Source: JABEVB01 sp049965775
Lineage (GTDB): Bacteria; Planctomycetota; Phycisphaerae; WQYP01
NCBI GenBank assembly: GCA_049965775.1
Contig: JBMFVX010000052.1
Span: 1 to 18,395 of the forward strand
Reading direction: 5' to 3'
Length of the DNA: 18,395 bases
Shown here: positions 14,512 through 18,395 of the stretch, one piece after another
Layout: every line of letters begins with the position of its first letter
How positions within the stretch are numbered: the stretch's first letter is position 1
Notes under the pieces: generated by a model
Database searches by the model: none
The model's input: the letters and a program-made list of their open reading frames with translations, nothing else
Told to the model about the DNA's origin: nothing
Made by a program: the position numbers and the translations under genes

Positions 14512-14688
14512 ACCGCGAAGCCACGAAGGCGCGAAGTTTATAAGTGGAACTTAATTGAATGATTACCAGTTTATAGTTTCCAGATAACTCTATATGTAAT
14601 ACAGACTTATTGGCCGATCTTAATTTTAATTACATAGCTGCTGCAGTCAGCATTCTATTATTTCTTCGCGACTTCGCGGCTTCGCGGT
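14512..14688. repeat. 25-bp inverted repeat around a 127-bp AT-rich core (MITE-like)
   Basis: The left arm at 14512-14536 starts ACCGCGAAGCC and ends GGCGCGAAG. The right arm at 14664-14688 is its reverse complement with 2 mismatches in 25. The arms are made of repeated GCGAAG units. The 127-bp core is AT-rich, unlike its surroundings, and holds no gene. The form suits a small non-autonomous element or a large stem-loop. I did not find a clear target-site duplication. Confidence 0.6.
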
Positions 14689-15171
14689 GAAAAGTCGTCA
14701 TAGCTATATGCCTTTCGTCGCCTTTATGCGATGACTGCTCGTTGGATAATTCTTGTTAAAATAACAAGATATTACAGGTGTGCAATGCAGGGTAACGCAG
14801 AGGTAGGAGAAACTTACAGTGCGCCAAAATTATCACATCAAGTGATCGGGAGTTTTTAAAATACCTTTTTTTATAAGGCTATGAAATTGTGATATTTTGA
14901 TGAACAGTACCCGCATGGAACATCTGCTTACATCTTTGTCATCTGCGGTTAGCCCCCGTCTCCCCTCTTGCGGCCCGCAGGCTGTGCAGCGAAACTCAAA
15001 TCAGTCGTTGCGCTGTTGTCCCCCTCCGTTAACGGTCACACAATTTCTTTGCTGGCCGCCGTACGATGGCCGCACGATTGAAAATCGTCGCACACGCCCG
15101 TACCCTCAGGCCTGTTAGGGAGCGTGGCTGTTGCGGTTTGTGCTGCCTTTTACCCGCAGCGTTTCTTGTTG

Positions 15172-15651
15172 ATGTCAGCCGCCGTCAATGTCATGCAATC
15201 CCGTGTGCACACGGAGTTGAACATAGATATGCTTAAACTCGCAGATGGCTGTGATTTAAGGGTGCTTGCACACCAAATTGCGCCGGGCGGCGACAATTTA
15301 ATTGAGGCTACCGCCTGCATCAGCCCTGATTTTGTCGGCTTTGCCGGGCACTTTCCCGGGCAGCCTATTTTACCGGGGTTTGTGTTTGTCATGCTGGCCG
15401 AGGAATTGTTTCGGCAAGCCGGCCGGGCGCTGTGTGTGGCGGCTCTTCGTAAGGCTCGCTTTTATCAACCGCTGCTGCCGCGGCAGCCGGTGCGCATTGC
15501 TGCGCGGTTTGAGTCAGCCCACGAGGCCTGCGTAACCTTTACGCTTCAAGATGCGCCGGCAGACGGCGGCCCGACGCTGGTTTGCGAGCTGGTGCTGGCG
15601 CTCGTTGAGCCGGGCGCGGCGGCAACAGGTTCTGTGGCCCAAAAATCATAA
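15172..15651 (+). CDS. FabZ/ApeI-like hotdog dehydratase homolog lacking the usual catalytic Glu
   Basis: Single-hotdog protein of the 3-hydroxyacyl-ACP dehydratase type, which removes water from 3-hydroxyacyl-ACP in fatty-acid or polyene synthesis. The key stretch GHFPGQPILPG has H60 (counting from ATG 15172), the FabZ catalytic His position. The residue 14 further on, Glu in FabZ and Asp in FabA, is Met (M74); E77 and E78 lie near. The strands ARFES and LVCELVLALVE complete the fold. The 159-residue length is normal. The start is uncertain: ATG 15172, ATG 15193 and an upstream GTG 15124 are in frame, none with a convincing ribosome binding site. The last 106 bp overlap the 3' end of the acyltransferase gene on the other strand. 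It may be a non-catalytic or altered-specificity relative. Confidence 0.75.
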   Translation: MSAAVNVMQSRVHTELNIDMLKLADGCDLRVLAHQIAPGGDNLIEATACISPDFVGFAGHFPGQPILPGFVFVMLAEELFRQAGRALCVAALRKARFYQPLLPRQPVRIAARFESAHEACVTFTLQDAPADGGPTLVCELVLALVEPGAAATGSVAQKS

Positions 15652-16646
15652 AAGTTGGCCCATTGCCGGGGGTACTGCCGCACCAGCGATTCAAGCTGCG
15701 TAGCGTATTGCTGCGCCAGCGATGCGGCCTGGGCGGCTGGGTTTTCATCGGGCGATACGGCCAGCGGGGCCACCACGCATCGGTAGTGCCGGTACTTCAG
15801 GCGAATAGCGTATAGCGTGACGGGCTTGGCGTCAGCAGCAACGGCCGCAATAAACGGCCCGGCGGGCAGGTGAACCGTCTGATTAAAAAAAGACACCCCA
15901 AGCGTGCGGCCGGTGAGCGAGCGGTCCGCGCGGATGGCAACCACCTCATTGCGCCGCAGGGCGGCAATCACCTTCAGGCCGGCTGCCATCGGGTCGGTGG
16001 TGCTGATGAGATTGATATGGCTAAGCGCGGTGCGGTGCCTCTGATGAAATTGCTCCGTCGCGTCGCTGAGATCCTGAAACATCACCACATTTATTTTGCG
16101 GCCCAGGTTGAGGTTGTTAAGCAGTGGGGCGGTGATTTCGGCACAGCCAAAATGGGCGGTAAAAATAACAATGCCTTGCGGCGCCGGCGCCAGCGCGCGT
16201 AAATGCTCCATGCCGCTGCGCTCAAAAATAAAGCGTTCGCCATTGCCCGCCAGAGCCACGGCGCGGTCGAGCAGCAGGGTTCCGAAGCGGTAGATGTGCC
16301 CCAGCGAAAAGAGCGTTTGGCGCCAGGGTGACGCATCGGGATAGAGTTTGCGGCAAAACGCCCGGCTGGCCCGGCGCACCTTGCCATCGAGTGCAAAAAG
16401 GGGCACCGCCAGCGCAATGACAAAATACCCCAGCGGCAAAAAAGTGACGCCCAGCCACAGCATGATTCGGTTGGCGCGGTAGCCGGCATGATGGCGGCCC
16501 CAGCGCCGGCGAGCCGAGGATGCGGCCGCGGGCGCCGGCGAACCGGCGCCATGCCCACTCTCAGCCGCAGCCGGGTGCGCCGCACCGTCTGCCGGCCCGA
16601 CAGTGGCTAGCTCTGCTGCGGCGTCTGTATGATCTCGGGTGAGCAT
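15546..16646 (-). CDS. LpxL-like lysophospholipid/lipid A acyltransferase family protein
   Basis: Predicted inner-membrane acyltransferase (LPLAT, Lip_A_acyltrans type) moving an acyl chain to a lipid acceptor. The 366-residue protein has an Ala/Gly-rich N-terminus (10-45), one TM segment (about 61-86), and the catalytic HX4E motif H165-FGCA-E170 in FTAHFGCAE. Later conserved parts are VVAIRADRS (235-243), VHLPAGP (258-264) and the final YPRQWANFYDFW (325-336). The tail after 337 is Ser/Ala/Pro-rich and is antisense to the hotdog gene. I chose ATG 16646 because GGGAG lies 7 nt upstream and the 89 residues of open frame before it are low in protein character and out-of-frame with the GT2 gene. 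This start lies 40 bp inside the end of the GT2 gene, implying coupled translation. Confidence 0.82.
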   Translation of the reverse strand: MLTRDHTDAAAELATVGPADGAAHPAAAESGHGAGSPAPAAASSARRRWGRHHAGYRANRIMLWLGVTFLPLGYFVIALAVPLFALDGKVRRASRAFCRKLYPDASPWRQTLFSLGHIYRFGTLLLDRAVALAGNGERFIFERSGMEHLRALAPAPQGIVIFTAHFGCAEITAPLLNNLNLGRKINVVMFQDLSDATEQFHQRHRTALSHINLISTTDPMAAGLKVIAALRRNEVVAIRADRSLTGRTLGVSFFNQTVHLPAGPFIAAVAADAKPVTLYAIRLKYRHYRCVVAPLAVSPDENPAAQAASLAQQYATQLESLVRQYPRQWANFYDFWATEPVAAAPGSTSASTSSQTSVGPPSAGAS

Positions 16647-17968
16647 GAAAAATCTCCCTTCGCCGGGCGATAGCGAGCCAGCAGCATACGAGTGATAACC
16701 ACGGTCGCCGTGCCTGCTGCCATGCCTACGATAAGGCTGCCCAGAGCCAGCGGGGCTATAAACTCGCGCGCTGTCGTCCACGGGTGCGCACGCCACAGAG
16801 CCGGATGCCATGGCACAAAGCCGGCGTGCAGCAGCAGATAGCCGACCTGTGTGTTCACGAGCAGCCAAAACGGCATCAGCGGCGGCAAGGCCACCTGCGT
16901 GCCGAGCACGCATACCGGAGAGTTCAAGTGTAACTTCTCGGCGACATAAATGGCCAGCAGCGTTTGCAGGCCGTAAAGCGGTATCACGCCTATAAGTACG
17001 CCGATGCCCAGCGCCGCGGCGATTTCGGCGTTGTGGGTGCCTTCATGCAGCAGGTGCTGCCACAAGGCGTGCAGCCCGCGGCGGCTCCACCAGCGAAGCT
17101 TGGCCGCCGGCTTATCCGCCAGGTCTGGCGGCGGCGTGGTGTGCTTAAGCTTGCGCGGAGTCCAGGGCACAACAATGCGGCTGGTGGTGAGCATGACGTT
17201 TAAGCGTATGCCACGCAGTGTGTCGCGCACCGGCCTGAAATGCGTCACCCGCGTTTCCGGCGGAAAGTAAATGCACGTAATGGGTATTGAGCGAATCGTC
17301 AGGCCCGCCCAGGCGTGCCGCACCAGTGTTTCGGTTTCAAAGTCAAAGCGCTTAAAGCGATGCGTCAACCGCGTGGTGTATTGGAGCGGGTACACCCGCA
17401 GCCCGCATTGGCTGTCGGGTACATCCTGGCCCGTCTGCAGCCACAGCCAAAAGCGCGACATGTCGCGCCCCCGGCGGCTGCGCGCGGGCACATGGGCCTG
17501 GTCCATCTGCCGATCGCCGATGATCAGGTCTTCCGGATGTTCGGCTGCTGCGGCCAGAAGGTTCATCATGTCGGTGACCAGATGCTGGCCGTCGGCATCT
17601 ATGGTGACGGCGTGCGAGCAGCCCGCGGCCAGGGCGGCGGCAAAGCCGGTTTCGAGCGCTGCGCCTTTGCCGCGGTTAACAGGGTGCCGCACGACCTTAA
17701 GCCTCTCGCCGCCGGGTTGTTTGCCCGTTTGCAGTGCGAGCTGGTCAAGCACCGAGCCGGTGGCGTCGCGGCTGCCGTCGTCTACGGCGATGATCAGGCC
17801 GACGGGCACGGCGGCGAGAATATCTTCAAGCACCTTGCCAACCGATTTACCATGGTTGTACACCGGCATAACAATGGCAAAACGCAGGGAGGGCTGGCCG
17901 GAAGCGGTCGCCGGGCTTGGCACTGCGGTGCTTTGGTCTAAAGCCTCTGTAACACAAGGCTGCTGCAT
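16607..17968 (-). CDS. GT2 glycosyltransferase fused to a DUF2062 membrane domain
   Basis: The N-terminal part (about 30-260) is a GT-A family 2 glycosyltransferase of the dolichyl-phosphate-mannose-synthase style: FAIVMPVYNHG (30-40), VDDGSRD (62-68), the metal-binding DAD at 124-126 in TIDADGQH, and DSQCGLRVYP (185-194). The C-terminal part (about 312-435) is DUF2062, with IAAALGIGVLIGVIPLYGLQT and further hydrophobic segments, giving perhaps three TM helices. The combination suggests a membrane-bound transferase acting on a lipid or lipid-linked acceptor. The 453-residue length fits such fusions. ATG 17968 has a weak GAGG upstream. The LpxL-like gene overlaps its 3' end, so both probably build one glycolipid or acylated product. 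Confidence 0.85.
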   Translation of the reverse strand: MQQPCVTEALDQSTAVPSPATASGQPSLRFAIVMPVYNHGKSVGKVLEDILAAVPVGLIIAVDDGSRDATGSVLDQLALQTGKQPGGERLKVVRHPVNRGKGAALETGFAAALAAGCSHAVTIDADGQHLVTDMMNLLAAAAEHPEDLIIGDRQMDQAHVPARSRRGRDMSRFWLWLQTGQDVPDSQCGLRVYPLQYTTRLTHRFKRFDFETETLVRHAWAGLTIRSIPITCIYFPPETRVTHFRPVRDTLRGIRLNVMLTTSRIVVPWTPRKLKHTTPPPDLADKPAAKLRWWSRRGLHALWQHLLHEGTHNAEIAAALGIGVLIGVIPLYGLQTLLAIYVAEKLHLNSPVCVLGTQVALPPLMPFWLLVNTQVGYLLLHAGFVPWHPALWRAHPWTTAREFIAPLALGSLIVGMAAGTATVVITRMLLARYRPAKGDFSCSPEIIQTPQQS

Positions 17969-18095
17969 TTATGTTTCCGCCTCTAGTCCTCATTCTTGGG
18001 TGTGACAGAGCACTTGTGTGTTGCCCCGCCCAAAATGCTGATCGCCCGGGCGTCGCGCCAGTTTTTCAGCGCCTGATGGCCGCGCCGGCAACCCA

Positions 18096-18395
18096 TCATC
18101 TCGGACGGGCTCCGCCGCCATTGCCGCGCGAAATGGTTGGCATGATGGGAATATTTTGTCTTGATTCGGCCGGGTCGTAAATGCTGCCGGTGGAATATTT
18201 AACCGGTACGCCATCTTTGGTGTGCAGCAGGTAATAACCGCCGCGATCCACGAGTTCTTCCCATGGGCCGATGACGCATTTGCCCATCGGCGTGGGCACG
18301 GTAAGCAGCGGCACGCGCGTGCCGGGGGCCGAGGCCAATTTTCGCAAAATCTGCTGGCTTTCAAGCAGCGTGAGCCTATGCTGCGGCAGCGTGCC
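18096..18395 (-). CDS. 3' end of an unrecognised protein gene (truncated by window edge)
   Basis: The frame is open from the window edge to TGA at 18096-18098, giving 99 C-terminal residues that read GTLPQHRLTLLESQQILRKL and onward. The sequence looks real: a helical start, then beta-like MGKCVIGPWEELV and GGYYLLHTKDGVPVKY, and a Gly/Arg-rich end. I do not recognise the family. It lies upstream of the GT2 gene on the same strand with a 127-bp gap, so operon membership is possible but unproven. Confidence 0.5.
   Translation of the reverse strand, partial: GTLPQHRLTLLESQQILRKLASAPGTRVPLLTVPTPMGKCVIGPWEELVDRGGYYLLHTKDGVPVKYSTGSIYDPAESRQNIPIMPTISRGNGGGARPR

Larger units (their letters stand above)
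13895..15171. other. Gene-poor, repeat-rich stretch
   Basis: No gene with protein-like features is visible over about 1.3 kb. The left part (to about 14430) is G-rich on the plus strand and carries two 52-bp direct repeats and four copies of a 15-mer. The right part (14500-14900) is AT-rich, with a 25-bp inverted repeat and smaller dyads: GCGGGC/GCCCGC 14454-14468, TCTTGTT/AACAAGA 14751-14769, ATCAC/GTGAT 14832-14846. ACGATT/AATCGT lies at 15074-15088. CCACAGAGAACGCAG near 14439 resembles another dispersed motif I have seen between genes in such genomes. The promoter of the hotdog gene must lie in the right part, but I cannot place it. Confidence 0.6.

Noticed and set aside
14897..15118. 73-residue open frame before the hotdog gene
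   Set aside because: No family features or ribosome binding site; composition looks like noncoding DNA.
16647..16913. N-terminal extension of the acyltransferase frame by 89 residues
   Set aside because: It overlaps the DUF2062 coding sequence in another frame. ATG 16646 has a good ribosome binding site and precedes the family-like part.
17990..18364. 124-residue minus-strand frame at the right edge
   Set aside because: The overlapping frame ending at 18096 reads more like a protein and stays open to the window edge; this one is Arg/Pro/Cys-rich shadow sequence.

Overview
The window looks like a chromosomal segment of a diderm (Gram-negative type) bacterium with moderately high GC in its genes. 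It carries LPS-core type glycosyltransferases, a large YidC with a periplasmic domain, an LpxL-like acyltransferase and a secreted protein. Many starts have weak or absent ribosome binding sites. Gene-free stretches are filled with dispersed palindromes of a style I associate with Planctomycetota (Phycisphaerae-like). That placement is an inference; no rRNA, tRNA or other decisive marker is present.

Layout. Bases 1-889 hold no convincing gene but are dense in inverted repeats. At 890-3489 (+) lies a translationally coupled pair: a GT9 heptosyltransferase and a WaaG-like GT4 glycosyltransferase. At 3601-5490 (-) a radical SAM protein is followed by a sugar-phosphate isomerase/epimerase-like TIM barrel. 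At 5595-8496 (+) a calcineurin-like phosphoesterase is followed by the membrane insertase YidC. Bases 8497-8803 contain three palindromic repeats between convergent genes. At 8804-13765 (-) is the probable operon rsfS > argS > secreted protein of unknown function. Bases 13766-15171 form a repeat-rich, gene-poor stretch. At 15172-15651 (+) is a FabZ-like hotdog protein that overlaps, tail to tail, the end of a (-) pair at 15546-17968: GT2-DUF2062, then an LpxL-like acyltransferase. The last 300 bases are the 3' end of an unrecognised (-) gene.

How the genes fit together. Most products serve the envelope: core-sugar transferases, membrane protein insertion (YidC), and a lipid/sugar group (GT2-DUF2062, acyltransferase, dehydratase-like hotdog) that recalls part of an aryl-polyene or related acyl-lipid locus. 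rsfS-argS is a translation module. The most unusual items are: RsfS carrying an acidic linker and a histone-H1-like Lys/Ala/Pro tail; a hotdog protein with Met where the FabZ catalytic Glu belongs; a 106-bp antisense overlap between two real genes; and a nested set of repeats at about 13.9-14.7 kb. I saw no CRISPR array, insertion sequence, phage module or complete new defence system.
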